Notes: generated by a model not told the origin, from the sequence alone. A DNA stretch of 48,829 bases from UBA11512 sp964623895 (GCA_964623895.1 CAZUWA010000008.1:1-48829), one strand, 5' to 3'. Numbered from the stretch's first letter, positions 15,742 to 24,741 are shown. Numbers and translations: made by a program.

Positions 15742-17421
15742 ATGGCAAAGAAAAAAAACAATAACACAAAAGTAAAAGTCATAATGTTGGGCGGTCTTGC
15801 GGAAATCGGCAAGAACTTAGCCGTCATTGAATGTAATAATGAAATGATCGTGGTAGATTGCGGTATCGGCTTTCCGGATGACGATATGCCGGGCGTCGAT
15901 CTGGTGATCCCCGATTTCACCTATTTAAAGGAAAACGCGGATAAACTGAAGGGAATCTTCATCACCCATGGTCATGAAGACCATATCGGTGCCGTTCCCT
16001 ATCTTTTAAAACTGATCGACGTGCCGGTATTTGCCACCAAACTGCCGATCGGCATTTTAAAAAACAAACTGAACGAGATCCACCTCGATTACGAACCGGA
16101 ACTCGTTTCCGTCGAAGCGGGCGACTCTGTGAAGGTCGGATGTTTCTCTGTAGAATTCATCCGTGTCAATCACTCGATTGCCGATTCTTGCGCGCTCGCT
16201 ATCCGCACGCCCGCCGGCACAATCTTTCACACCGGCGACTTCAAACTGGATACCACGCCCATTGACGGCGAGATCATGGATATCAGTCGCATCTCGGAGA
16301 TCGGAAACGAGGGGGTTTTGCTCCTTATGTGCGAATCGACCAATGTTGAGCGCCCCGGTTATACCCCCTCCGAAAAAACGGTGGGCGGCGCTTTGGAGAC
16401 CATTTTCCGAAACAATCCAGACAAACGGTTAATCATCTCCACCTTTTCCTCAAATGTACACCGAGTCCAACAAATCATCAACTGCTCGGTCGCATACGGA
16501 AGAAAGGTCGCCATCACAGGTAGGAGCATGCAGAATATCGTTTCCGCCGCAATAGAACTGGGATATATGTCCTTTCCTGAAAATGCTCTTATTGACATCA
16601 ACGAGATCAAACGTTATAATCCCGAACAGCTGACCATCATTTCGACCGGTTCACAGGGAGAGCCGATGTCTGCTCTTCACCGTATGGTGCACGGGGAACA
16701 CAGCAAAGTGCAGCTTGGTCCGAAGGATCTGGTCATCATCTCCGCGCATCCTATTCCCGGCAACGAAAAACTGGTAGACAATGTCATCAACGAACTGTAT
16801 CACATCGGTGTATCGGTACACCGAGATACCGTCACAGATGTACACGTTTCAGGTCACGCTTGCAGAGAAGAGATCAAATTGATGCACGCGCTGGTGCATC
16901 CAAAGTATTTCATGCCCATTCACGGTGAATTCAAGCATTTGTATGAGCACAAGCAGCTTGCCATCGACATGGGTATGCCTGCCGACCGCATCTTCGTCTC
17001 GGAGATCGGAAAAATATTGGAACTTTCAGAAAAAGGAGCAGGCTTCAACGGAACCGTTCCGTCCGGCAGAACACTTATCGACGGAAGCGGCGTGGGAGAT
17101 GTCGGAAATATCGTTCTGCGCGACAGAAAGCATCTTTCCGAGGACGGATTGATCGTGGTCGTTGCCGTGATCAATGACTATGATATGACCCTTGCAGCGG
17201 GTCCGGACATTATTTCAAGAGGCTTTGTCTATGTCAAGGAATCGGAAGAACTGATGGCAGAGATCAAAAGTGTGGCATTTGAATCGATCTCCGATAGTCT
17301 CGGCTCCGGCATGCGCGACTACACGCAAATCAAGGGACAGTTAAAGGATGATCTTTCAAAGGCGATATATCAAAAGACCAGACGTCGTCCGATGGTTCTC
17401 CCCGTCATCATGAATGTCTGA
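15742..17421 (+). CDS. rnjA: Ribonuclease J
   Basis: RNase J is the Firmicute 5'-exonuclease and endonuclease that matures rRNA and degrades mRNA. The 559-residue protein has the metallo-beta-lactamase motif THGHEDH at 75-81, the early GLAEIGKN segment, HTGDFKLD, SGHA (beta-CASP) and the C-terminal dimerisation domain ending PVIMNV. I start it at the ATG at 15742 (MAKKKNNN), preceded by aggaaaggatcttt. An upstream in-frame start at 15592 would add 50 residues encoded by the leader hairpin and is unlikely. It leads a rightward group with a foldase and an amidase. Confidence 0.95.
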   Translation: MAKKKNNNTKVKVIMLGGLAEIGKNLAVIECNNEMIVVDCGIGFPDDDMPGVDLVIPDFTYLKENADKLKGIFITHGHEDHIGAVPYLLKLIDVPVFATKLPIGILKNKLNEIHLDYEPELVSVEAGDSVKVGCFSVEFIRVNHSIADSCALAIRTPAGTIFHTGDFKLDTTPIDGEIMDISRISEIGNEGVLLLMCESTNVERPGYTPSEKTVGGALETIFRNNPDKRLIISTFSSNVHRVQQIINCSVAYGRKVAITGRSMQNIVSAAIELGYMSFPENALIDINEIKRYNPEQLTIISTGSQGEPMSALHRMVHGEHSKVQLGPKDLVIISAHPIPGNEKLVDNVINELYHIGVSVHRDTVTDVHVSGHACREEIKLMHALVHPKYFMPIHGEFKHLYEHKQLAIDMGMPADRIFVSEIGKILELSEKGAGFNGTVPSGRTLIDGSGVGDVGNIVLRDRKHLSEDGLIVVVAVINDYDMTLAAGPDIISRGFVYVKESEELMAEIKSVAFESISDSLGSGMRDYTQIKGQLKDDLSKAIYQKTRRRPMVLPVIMNV

Positions 17422-17469
17422 TTTTCAAATGTTTATGCCCTAACAAAAATAGGATCGGAAAAACAAAAA

Positions 17470-19002
17470 ATGAGCAAAAAAGCAAGCGCAGAAAGACTGC
17501 AGAACAAAAAACTTCAAAAACAGGAACAAAAAAAGAAAAAGACCAGAAAAATTCTGATCATTACCACATCAATTATTTTAATCGTCGCGCTTTTAACCGC
17601 AACAGCAGTGGTAGCGGTCAATCTGATCGACAACATCATCAAAGACAGCGGAGACAGATACCGCGAAACAGTGGTCTTTGAAAGCGAACACTACACGGTC
17701 AACGCGGCAATGATGTCCTATTTCTTTTATGACATGCTTTACGGCGGCATTTTGGAAGAGTATGATGCTAAAAAGCCGGAGGATTTGAAAGAAATCGACT
17801 ACGGCAGCGACGGCAACAGCAACCTCTATGACTACTTCAGTGAGTATGCCGCAACGCGCATGCGCAACTACCTCCTGTATGCGGAAGCAGCCATCGACAA
17901 CGAGATTTCTTTAAACGAAGCAGAGTTATCGGAAATCGAAAATCGTCTGGCATCATTCGCCACCGCCGCCGCGGCACTGGGCAGCAGTGAAGAGGACTAT
18001 ATCTTCGGCAATTACGGCAGAGGGATCAACAAAACAGATATCCGCGCCGTACTTGAACTGACCGCGTTAGCTGACAAACAATTATCCGTCCTTTACAACG
18101 AACAAACAGCGACCGCGGAAGAAGTGGCTGACTATATTGCCGAAGCGGATGCCATGAAGTATTACCGGGTAGATTACTACATGGTGGATTTGAGTATCGA
18201 CGTCGATCAGGAAGATGGAGCATATCAAAAAGAGCATGACCGCATTAAAGCGCTCACCGAAGAGTTAGCAGAATGTCACAGCTTGGAAGCATTCCTTGAA
18301 AAAGCTAAAGAGATCTATACAAAAGAATATACCGACAAAGACGGAAATCTAACCATTGAGGGAAGCGTTGATGACCTGATCCAAGGGTGCTTCTTTGAAG
18401 CGGAGCAGGTCGAACGTGTCACCGATGACAGCAACGTTATCGATGAATGGGTATACGATTTCGCAAGAGAAGCAGGCGACACATTATCTGTGGACGGCAA
18501 ACGCTCGCTTGCCGCTCTGTTCATGGTGAAGCCTGCCTATTCGGTAGATACCCCTGTCACAGCGGTGCGCTATATCGCCATCGACGCGCGCAATTATCTG
18601 CAGACCTCCAATGCCCTTGCCAAACTGAATTCTTTGAAAAAGGATGCGGAGCAGAACCTCACAGAAGAACATTTCATTGAACTTGCAAAACAATACAGCG
18701 AGGATGCCATGAATGCATCCAAAGGCGGACTTTGTGAGGACACCTACGCAGAAGATTCCTTCTGCAAGGCAATTGCCACATGGCTGACAGACTCTAAAAA
18801 AGGAGATCTGACCACCGTGACCGTTGGAAACTGCTACTATTTGGTATACAACATCGGTGAAGGCAGAACCAGAAGCGAAATCGATGCGGAGCTTTCCGTG
18901 ATCAGTCAAAAGTACACCAAAGCATTGGAAAGTTACACCAAAGATATCGAAATCAGTCTTCCGGATACAACACATATCGGTGTTTATGCGCCGTTAGCAT
19001 GA
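17470..19002 (+). CDS. PrsA-like membrane-anchored foldase with a divergent parvulin domain
   Basis: The 510-residue protein has a very basic cytoplasmic start (17 Lys or Arg in the first 28 residues), one membrane span at about 29-50, and a long extracytoplasmic part. The helical region around 60-220 resembles SurA/PrsA N-domains. Near 385-450 the pattern FIELAKQYSEDA...KGGL...KKGDLTTVTVG matches the parvulin (rotamase) family, though the usual catalytic Cys/His positions are not obvious. It probably helps fold exported proteins or acts as a chaperone only. There is no lipobox, so it is anchored by the membrane helix. It follows rnjA by 48 bases and precedes a cell-wall amidase by 19. Confidence 0.78.
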   Translation: MSKKASAERLQNKKLQKQEQKKKKTRKILIITTSIILIVALLTATAVVAVNLIDNIIKDSGDRYRETVVFESEHYTVNAAMMSYFFYDMLYGGILEEYDAKKPEDLKEIDYGSDGNSNLYDYFSEYAATRMRNYLLYAEAAIDNEISLNEAELSEIENRLASFATAAAALGSSEEDYIFGNYGRGINKTDIRAVLELTALADKQLSVLYNEQTATAEEVADYIAEADAMKYYRVDYYMVDLSIDVDQEDGAYQKEHDRIKALTEELAECHSLEAFLEKAKEIYTKEYTDKDGNLTIEGSVDDLIQGCFFEAEQVERVTDDSNVIDEWVYDFAREAGDTLSVDGKRSLAALFMVKPAYSVDTPVTAVRYIAIDARNYLQTSNALAKLNSLKKDAEQNLTEEHFIELAKQYSEDAMNASKGGLCEDTYAEDSFCKAIATWLTDSKKGDLTTVTVGNCYYLVYNIGEGRTRSEIDAELSVISQKYTKALESYTKDIEISLPDTTHIGVYAPLA

Positions 19003-19021
19003 CCGCGAAAGGAGGAAAGTA

Positions 19022-20017
19022 ATGAATTATTCTCCCTTAAACGATCCCGGGTTTAAAAAAGCAAGAGAAGAAGCACGCCTGCGTGCCGGGAAAAAAAGAC
19101 GGACAAAGACGCTGATACTGCTAAGCGTCGTCACTCTTCTTGCCATCGTATGTACCGCTCTTTTAGGCAGTGCCGTGTATGACGCTGTACCGAACATTCG
19201 TTTTTTCTTCGGAAGAGAACCGGAAAACACGCACACTCTTCCGCTCGCTCCCGTTTCGCCGACTCCTTCAGCAGAATTGCCACCTGCTTCAAATGAAGTC
19301 TCCCCCTCAGACACACAGTCCGAAAGTTCAGCGCTTCCTTCCTTTATTCCCGACCCCGATGATCCAAACTGGCGTGTGACAACGGTATATGTCGATGCCG
19401 GTCACGGATATACAAACAGCTTAGGAACGATCGATGTCGGAGCGGGCGAAGGATCGTTCTATCACACGCTGTCAGGCGGTCTTTACGAAAAGGATCTCAA
19501 TCTGGCGATTGCTCTCAAAGTCCGCACATTGTTGGAAGCGCGCGGTTATCGCGTCATCATGAGCCGATCGGGAGATGTTTACAGTCCCCTAACCGCCGGA
19601 GAACGCGCTACGACCGTTGCGAACTCCAAAGCAGATTGCTGCGTGTCCATTCACGCAAATTCATCAGGGAGCACCGAAGCAGCAGGAACCCGTGTGTACT
19701 ACTGTGACAGAGGGTCTACTCCTTTGGCTCGGCAAAAGTTTGCAGAATCTTTCGCAACGGCAATAGACAGTCTCTCTCTCTCCGAAAACGAAACAATGGT
19801 ATTGGAAGACCACAATGTTGGTGTCAGCGGAGATGGCGGTTACCTGCTGTGTAATTCCACAGGCAGCGTTCCCTCCATTTTGGTGGAGACCTGCTTTTTA
19901 ACCAACGAGCAAGATGCTCGCAAAGCATTGGACGAAAGTTGGCAGACCGGAATAGCGCAGTCGATCGTAGCTGCCATTGTCGAGAACTTTCCTTGGTCTT
20001 GCGAACCGGTTCAATAA
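19022..20017 (+). CDS. Membrane-anchored N-acetylmuramoyl-L-alanine amidase (Amidase_3)
   Basis: This enzyme cleaves the bond between muramic acid and the stem peptide of peptidoglycan. Of 331 residues, about 28-55 form a membrane anchor, 70-118 a Pro/Ser-rich spacer, and 120-325 the zinc amidase domain. The zinc and catalytic residues are visible: His 128 in VDAGHG, Glu 156 in LYEKDLN, His 211 in SIHAN and Glu 289 in LVETCFLTN. It resembles CwlD or LytC catalytic domains, but no wall-binding repeats are present. AAAGGAGG precedes the ATG. A shared hairpin terminator follows. In a sporulating cell a role in cortex or septum remodelling is possible but not shown. Confidence 0.92.
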   Translation: MNYSPLNDPGFKKAREEARLRAGKKRRTKTLILLSVVTLLAIVCTALLGSAVYDAVPNIRFFFGREPENTHTLPLAPVSPTPSAELPPASNEVSPSDTQSESSALPSFIPDPDDPNWRVTTVYVDAGHGYTNSLGTIDVGAGEGSFYHTLSGGLYEKDLNLAIALKVRTLLEARGYRVIMSRSGDVYSPLTAGERATTVANSKADCCVSIHANSSGSTEAAGTRVYYCDRGSTPLARQKFAESFATAIDSLSLSENETMVLEDHNVGVSGDGGYLLCNSTGSVPSILVETCFLTNEQDARKALDESWQTGIAQSIVAAIVENFPWSCEPVQ

Positions 20018-20026
20018 AAATTCAAT

Positions 20027-20058
20027 AAAAAAGGGCTGTAACAAAACAGTCCTTTTTT
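20027..20058 (+). terminator. Bidirectional terminator between amidase and rsmI
   Basis: GGGCTGT and ACAGTCC form a 7-bp stem (one G-T pair) flanked by an A-run on the left and a T-run on the right. The same hairpin can end the amidase transcript and the converging rsmI transcript, whose stop lies five bases beyond. Confidence 0.85.
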
Positions 20059-20062
20059 ACGA

Positions 20063-20926
20063 TCAATCTTGATTGATCATTTTATAGATCTCGCTCTTAC
20101 TGATGCCGCGATCCTTGGCAACCGCCTTCATGGCATCCATTTTGCTCATACCGGCGTCTATATAGAATCGCACATGCTCTTCCACCGTCATATCAATGAA
20201 GAAACGTTCTTCCTCCTTTTTTCCCGCCAAAACAAGCACATATTCCCCACGCGGGTCGTTTTTCTCATAATATTCGACCGCTTCTCTTAGGTTTGTGCGC
20301 AAAACCTCTTCATTAAGTTTGGTCATTTCGCGACAAAGTGCGATCGGACGATCCTCGCCAAATACCTCTGCCATTAGCGCAAGCGTCTCTCTCAACCGAT
20401 GCGGCGCTTCGTAAAAAACAATCGTTTTCCTGCTTCCCGCAAGTTCCTCATAAGCCTCTTTTTTTCTGCGGTCGTTGCCCTCGACAAATCCTTCGAAAAT
20501 AAACTTATGGGTATCCATGCCGGAAAGCACCAAAGCGTTGATCGCTGCACAGCATCCCGGTACGGAAGTGACCGATACGCCTTCCGCAATACAAATCCTT
20601 ACCAGATCCTGCCCCGGATCGGAAACAGCAGGTGTGCCCGCATCGGTGATCAGCGCACAGGACCGCCCTTCTTTCAAACGTGCAAGGATCTGCTGTCCGC
20701 GCTCTTTTTTGTTGTGTTCAAAATAAGAGATCATCGGCTTGGAGATACCTAACAAACTTAATAACTTCAGACTGTTCCTTGTGTCCTCCGCCGCCACAAA
20801 ATCAACTTCGGAGAGCACCTTGATTGCACGCTCGGAGAGATCTGCCATATTGCCGATCGGAGTCGCCACCAAATACAGTGTGCCACCCTCAACTTTATTT
20901 TTTTCACGGATTTCTGTAACGCTCAT
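20063..20926 (-). CDS. rsmI: 16S rRNA (cytidine(1402)-2'-O)-methyltransferase
   Basis: RsmI methylates the ribose of C1402 in the ribosomal decoding centre. The 287-residue protein shows the tetrapyrrole-methylase-like fold signature LYLVATPIGNMADLSERA, EDTRNSLKLL, ALITDAGTPAVSDPG and VPGCCAAINAL, and a C-terminal helical tail with GISKSEIYKM. The length is normal. Its first 23 bases overlap the end of the upstream methyltransferase gene. The pairing matches the yabB-yabC order of Bacillus subtilis, which supports both names. Confidence 0.96.
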   Translation of the reverse strand: MSVTEIREKNKVEGGTLYLVATPIGNMADLSERAIKVLSEVDFVAAEDTRNSLKLLSLLGISKPMISYFEHNKKERGQQILARLKEGRSCALITDAGTPAVSDPGQDLVRICIAEGVSVTSVPGCCAAINALVLSGMDTHKFIFEGFVEGNDRRKKEAYEELAGSRKTIVFYEAPHRLRETLALMAEVFGEDRPIALCREMTKLNEEVLRTNLREAVEYYEKNDPRGEYVLVLAGKKEEERFFIDMTVEEHVRFYIDAGMSKMDAMKAVAKDRGISKSEIYKMINQD

Positions 20927-21638
20927 CGAAACAGCCCTCTTTCATCAAATATTCATATTCCTTCGTTTTGCTTCCGTTCGGATCGGAAATAAAGAAATGC
21001 GGTGTCAAAACAAGTCCGCTGTTTCCGCCTTTTTTTCCTGCTACAAGTACCATACCCGGCGCATGTTCGGTATCGGAGGAGACAAAAGTCATCCTTTTCG
21101 GTTCAATGCCGTTTTCTCTCATCGCCGTCATCAAATCGCATAGTCTATCCGGACGGTAAACGAATACCGCTTCTCCACCATAACGCAACAGTTTCGACGC
21201 CACACGGCAGAAATCAAAGATGTCTCCTGCGGTCTCATGGCGTGCGATCTGTTTTTCACTTGACAGGCAACCTTTACCGGCATCCACCTTCATATAGGGT
21301 GGGTTTGAAAAAACACAGTCGAAAGTTCCGGTGAGCGATGCGCCAATGTTGCGCAGATCCGCAACATGAAGTACTGCCCTGTCTTCCATTTTGTTCAGAA
21401 GAATATTTTCATGTGCCAGTTCCGCAACGCTCGATTGCAGTTCCCAAAGTTCGGCTGTTTGAAACTTTCCCCTTGCCAAAGCAAGCAGAGAGACCACTCC
21501 GTTCCCCGCACCAAGCTCCGCCGCATGCGTCCCTTTCTTGAGGTAGCCCGCCAACAAAAGAGCGTCGGTTCCGTACTTCAAATGCTCCGTGTCGGAATAG
21601 ATCGTCAGATCGTCATTGATCTTTTCAAGTTTACGCAT
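20904..21638 (-). CDS. TrmN6/YabB-type tRNA adenine-N6 methyltransferase
   Basis: The 244-residue protein has a class I methyltransferase fold: the nucleotide motif AAELGAGNGVVSLL near residue 40 and the N6-adenine signature NPPY near residue 113. The family YabB/YfiC methylates A37 of tRNA-Val in E. coli; the substrate in Firmicutes is less certain. It overlaps rsmI by 23 bases, so the two are co-translated. AAAGGTGG precedes the ATG. The gene lies just after the ferredoxin terminator, and I see no clear promoter of its own. Confidence 0.88.
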   Translation of the reverse strand: MRKLEKINDDLTIYSDTEHLKYGTDALLLAGYLKKGTHAAELGAGNGVVSLLALARGKFQTAELWELQSSVAELAHENILLNKMEDRAVLHVADLRNIGASLTGTFDCVFSNPPYMKVDAGKGCLSSEKQIARHETAGDIFDFCRVASKLLRYGGEAVFVYRPDRLCDLMTAMRENGIEPKRMTFVSSDTEHAPGMVLVAGKKGGNSGLVLTPHFFISDPNGSKTKEYEYLMKEGCFDERYRNP

Positions 21639-21664
21639 GATGTTCCACCTTTCGCTTTGTAAAA

Positions 21665-21701
21665 AATTCGAAAAAGAAAAAGGGAGATGAAGCCATCCCC
21701 C
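21665..21701 (-). terminator. Terminator after the ferredoxin gene
   Basis: On the minus strand GGGGGATG-gctt-CATCTCCC forms an 8-bp stem with one G-T pair, followed by TTTTTCTTTTTC. It separates the ferredoxin from the methyltransferase pair. Confidence 0.75.
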
Positions 21702-21719
21702 CTTCTACCTTTTCGATAA

Positions 21720-21893
21720 TTATTCAGCCTTGGGAGCGCCAACAGGGCATACACTTGCGCATGCACCGCATTCCAGACATGTGTCAGCGTCGATAACATA
21801 CTTGCCGTCTACTTCGGAAATTGCACTTACAGGGCATTCGCCTGCACATGCGCCGCAACCGAGACATTCGTCTGCATTGATCTTATAAGCCAT
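21720..21893 (-). CDS. 2[4Fe-4S] ferredoxin
   Basis: This 57-residue electron carrier is of the clostridial type. It has two CxxCxxCxxxCP clusters, ECLGCGACAGECP and TCLECGACASVCP, separated by 18 residues. It would pass electrons between oxidoreductases such as pyruvate:ferredoxin oxidoreductase or hydrogenase. The ATG at 21893 (MAYKIN) is chosen because GGAGG lies eight bases upstream; a start five codons earlier overlaps that site. It is a single-gene unit with a strong promoter and its own terminator. It indicates an anaerobic lifestyle. Confidence 0.97.
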   Translation of the reverse strand: MAYKINADECLGCGACAGECPVSAISEVDGKYVIDADTCLECGACASVCPVGAPKAE

Positions 21894-21923
21894 GATTGAT
21901 ACCTCCATCGTTTATTTATGTGT

Positions 21924-21952
21924 ATTGTAACACAGTTTCAGAGAAAATGCAA
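21924..21952 (-). promoter_or_regulatory. Ferredoxin promoter
   Basis: TTGCAT (21947-21952) and TACAAT (21924-21929) are 17 bases apart on the minus strand, about 30 bases before the ferredoxin start. Confidence 0.75.
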
Positions 21953-22022
21953 TAGGATTTTTGCGAAAGATGCAAAAAAGTCAGATTTCCACCCCTATTC
22001 TCTTCTTTTTTTCAAAAACCTC

Positions 22023-22051
22023 TTTACAAATCAGGCAAAATCGTGTATACT
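22023..22051 (+). promoter_or_regulatory. Promoter of the cysE-cysS operon
   Basis: TTTACA (22023-22028) and TATACT (22046-22051) are 17 bases apart. The predicted start near 22058 opens directly into the T-box leader. Confidence 0.75.
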
Positions 22052-22057
22052 ATTATG

Positions 22058-22320
22058 GTAGGTATATTCAAGGCGACGAGCGGGAAGAACCGAGACAACG
22101 CACAAAGAGAGCATCCTCCAATGGGCTGAGAGGGGATGTGAGCAGAGGTTTGTTGGCGGCTGTGCACCCGTGAGCCGGAAAAGTGAGCGTGCCGACGGGC
22201 ATGGGTAATTTTTCCCGTATTTCTGCGTTAAAGAATAATGAGTGAAAATTCAGAGTGGAACAGCGGGTCTCCGCCTTTGAGCCGAAAAACGGCAGAAAAG
22301 GCGGAGTTTTACTATTTTTT
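22058..22320 (+). promoter_or_regulatory. T-box riboswitch, cysteine-specific
   Basis: The leader has the T-box core AGAGTGGAACAGCGG at 22253-22267. It is followed by a strong terminator with arms at 22269-22278 and 22297-22306 and a U-rich tail to 22320. The antiterminator would use the T-box strand and part of the terminator's 5' arm. The tRNA-acceptor-binding triplet plus variable base reads TGGA. The A would pair with U73, the usual discriminator of tRNA-Cys. A TGC (Cys) codon at 22163-22165 lies about 105 bases into the leader, a plausible specifier. Uncharged tRNA-Cys should therefore turn on cysE and cysS. Confidence 0.88.
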
Positions 22321-22329
22321 GGGGGAACT

Positions 22330-23067
22330 ATGAGAATAAAGATCAAATATGATAATAAAATCAAGGCCGTGCGTGTTCCCGATGCACGATCGATCAAAAA
22401 AATGCTCAAAGAGAATACAAAGGAGCTTTCCCAAGCATCCACGCGCTTAAAACAGGAGATCCGTTCCGTTCGAGAACGCGATCCCGCAGCCAAAACCGAC
22501 ATGGAAGTGCTAACGCTCTATTCGGGAGTTCATGCCACCCTTGCCTACCGCGTAGCGCACCGTATGCATGACAGCGGTTTCGAATATTGTTCCCGTTTCA
22601 TCAGCCAAGCCGCCAAAGCATTGACCGGCATCGAAATTCATCCGGGCGCTGAGATCGGCAAAGAACTGTTCATAGACCACGGCAGCGGTGTCGTGATCGG
22701 AGAAACCGCCATCATTGGGGACGGCTGCACCCTCTATCAAGGCGTCACACTCGGTGGTACGGGCAAGGACAAGGGCAAACGCCATCCGACGCTCGGCAAC
22801 AATGTCATGGTCGGTGCCGGGGCAAAGGTATTGGGTCCTGTGAATATCGGAGACAACAGCAAAATTGCCGCCGGCGCGGTAGTACTCACCGATATTCCCG
22901 CCAACTGCACCGCAGTAGGTATTCCCGCGCGCATCGTCAAGAAAGGCAACGTCAAAATTGAGCCGGACTTGGATCAGATCCACATTCCAGATCCCGTGGA
23001 AAAGGAATTCGCCGCGTTGCACGCACAAATAAATGAATTAAGAGAGAAAGTCGAAAAAACGACCTGA
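22330..23067 (+). CDS. cysE: Serine O-acetyltransferase
   Basis: CysE acetylates serine with acetyl-CoA to form O-acetylserine, the first step of cysteine synthesis. The 245-residue protein has the helical N-terminal part and, from about residue 90, the hexapeptide beta-helix with GIEIHPGAEIG, IDHGSGVVIGE, LYQGVTLGGTG, KRHPTLG and GAGAKVLG. The substrate residues His in IDHG and in KRHPT are intact. I start it at the ATG at 22330 after a GGGGGAACT ribosome binding site; the frame extends upstream to 22255 but that part is T-box and terminator. It is followed by cysS, 38 bases downstream. No cysK is in the window. Confidence 0.95.
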   Translation: MRIKIKYDNKIKAVRVPDARSIKKMLKENTKELSQASTRLKQEIRSVRERDPAAKTDMEVLTLYSGVHATLAYRVAHRMHDSGFEYCSRFISQAAKALTGIEIHPGAEIGKELFIDHGSGVVIGETAIIGDGCTLYQGVTLGGTGKDKGKRHPTLGNNVMVGAGAKVLGPVNIGDNSKIAAGAVVLTDIPANCTAVGIPARIVKKGNVKIEPDLDQIHIPDPVEKEFAALHAQINELREKVEKTT

Positions 23068-23105
23068 AGTGCAAGAAAAATAAAAAGGAAGGAAAGAAAT
23101 AATAT

Positions 23106-24533
23106 ATGTTAAAACTTTATAATTCCGCAACCAGAACAAGAGAAGAATTTGTTCCGTTCGATCCGAACAATGTTACGATGTACACCTGCGGACCAACCGT
23201 CTATCACTATGCCCACATCGGCAACCTGCGCTCCTATATCATGGAGGACATCCTCGACCGCTATTTGCGCTATCTCGGCTATCCACTCAAGCGCGTGATG
23301 AACATTACTGATGTTGGTCACCTGTCATCCGATGCCGATACCGGCGAAGATAAAATGCTCAAGGGTGCGAAAAGAGAGCACAAGACCGTTTTGGAGATTG
23401 CAAAATTCTACACCGACGCTTTCTTTGAAGATTGTCGAAAACTAAATATCCGCAAGCCGGACGTTGTTGAGCCGGCAACCCACTGCATTGGAGAATTCAT
23501 CAAAGTGATCAAATCGCTCATGGAAAAGGACTATGCATACGAAGCCGGCGGAAATATCTATTTCGACACCTCCAAACTGGAAAAATATTATATTTTCAAT
23601 GATTTTGAAGAAGAAGATCTGGCTGTCGGCGTGCGCGATGGCGTGGAGGAAGACAGCAACAAGAGAAACAAAGCAGACTTTGTTCTGTGGTTCACCAAGA
23701 GCAAGTTTGACGATCAGGAACTCAAATGGAATTCCCCTTGGGGGGTCGGCTACCCCGGATGGCACATTGAGTGCTCCTGCATCTCGATGAAACACCTCGG
23801 AGAGCACCTCGATATCCATTGTGGCGGCATTGACAATGCATTCCCGCACCACACCAACGAAATCGCACAAAGCGAGGCATATCTCGGTCACAAATGGTGC
23901 AATTATTGGATGCATGTTCATCATCTCAACACCAACAGCGGTAAAATGAGCAAGAGCTCCGGCGAGTTTCTGACTGTTTCCCTGCTTGAAAGTAAGGGAT
24001 ATAATCCGCTCGTTTACCGATTCTTCTGTTTACAGAGCCACTACCGCAAAGGATTGCTCTTCAGCTATGAAAACCTCGACAACGCCGCAACAGCATATGC
24101 AAAACTGGTCGCCAAAATCGCAGGACTTTTGAAAGAGCCGCAGGGAGAGATCGAAAAAGAGAAATTCGAAACAATGAGGACAGCATTCAAAGAGGCGCTT
24201 GCCAACGACCTCAACTCTTCCCTTGCCATCACCGCATTGTATGATGTCCTGAAGGCAGACGCCACGGCTGCAACAAAGCTCGCTGCCATCAAAGATTTTG
24301 AATCCGTGTTGGCACTGGGGTTGATCGAAGCGGCAGAAAAGTTGAACAGCCAAAATGCCGTCGACACAAACAATCCCTTTGTTGTGGAAATACTCTCTGC
24401 TATTGAAGCAAGAACCGCTGCCAAAAAGGCAAAAAACTACGCCGAAGCCGATGCCATTCGTGCAGAACTGCTAAAGAAAGGTGTAGAACTCATTGACAGC
24501 AAGGACGGAACAACCTTCAAAATAAACAAGTAA
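23106..24533 (+). CDS. cysS: Cysteinyl-tRNA synthetase
   Basis: CysS charges tRNA-Cys with cysteine. The 475-residue protein has normal length, HIGN at 37-40, the zinc ligand Cys 28 in YTCGPTVY, the WHIECS motif carrying another zinc ligand, and KMSKSSGEF near 280. The C-terminal DALR-like helical domain ends in a short basic region. A GGAAGGAAAG ribosome binding site precedes the ATG. Sharing a transcript with cysE under one cysteine T-box couples charging and supply of the amino acid. Confidence 0.98.
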   Translation: MLKLYNSATRTREEFVPFDPNNVTMYTCGPTVYHYAHIGNLRSYIMEDILDRYLRYLGYPLKRVMNITDVGHLSSDADTGEDKMLKGAKREHKTVLEIAKFYTDAFFEDCRKLNIRKPDVVEPATHCIGEFIKVIKSLMEKDYAYEAGGNIYFDTSKLEKYYIFNDFEEEDLAVGVRDGVEEDSNKRNKADFVLWFTKSKFDDQELKWNSPWGVGYPGWHIECSCISMKHLGEHLDIHCGGIDNAFPHHTNEIAQSEAYLGHKWCNYWMHVHHLNTNSGKMSKSSGEFLTVSLLESKGYNPLVYRFFCLQSHYRKGLLFSYENLDNAATAYAKLVAKIAGLLKEPQGEIEKEKFETMRTAFKEALANDLNSSLAITALYDVLKADATAATKLAAIKDFESVLALGLIEAAEKLNSQNAVDTNNPFVVEILSAIEARTAAKKAKNYAEADAIRAELLKKGVELIDSKDGTTFKINK

Positions 24534-24560
24534 ATTTTTTGTGAACAAGAAGGAAATCGC

Positions 24561-24589
24561 TTTACAAAAGAAAAAAAGTGTGCTACAAT
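24561..24589 (+). promoter_or_regulatory. Promoter of rpsO
   Basis: TTTACA (24561-24566) and TACAAT (24584-24589) are 17 bases apart, with an additional TGC before the -10. It begins a leader of about 145 bases. Confidence 0.75.
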
Positions 24590-24596
24590 ACCCATG

Positions 24597-24741
24597 CTTG
24601 CAAAAAAGCAAGCCACATTATACGGATACACGGTCTGCGGAATAAAGGATCGAGAGGATGCCCAAAAAGTGTCCTCAGAGTCTGATCACCCACCGCTCGC
24701 CTTGTATACCGAGAAAAATCGAATTGAAAGGTGAAAAAACA
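24597..24741 (+). promoter_or_regulatory. Structured 5' leader of rpsO, candidate S15 autoregulatory site
   Basis: The leader contains GCTTGC-aaaaaa-GCAAGC near its start and GAGGATG paired with a GTCCTC-containing segment further on. S15 mRNAs in several bacteria carry a leader that S15 itself binds. Whether these folds mimic the S15 rRNA site cannot be told by eye. Confidence 0.4.

Noticed and set aside
22255..22329. Longer cysE start with 25 extra residues
   Set aside because: This stretch is the T-box and terminator, and the ATG at 22330 has a ribosome binding site and the family's normal start.
24658..24741. 28-residue extension of S15
   Set aside because: S15 proteins start near MLFKDDKQ or equivalent, and the extension overlaps the structured leader.
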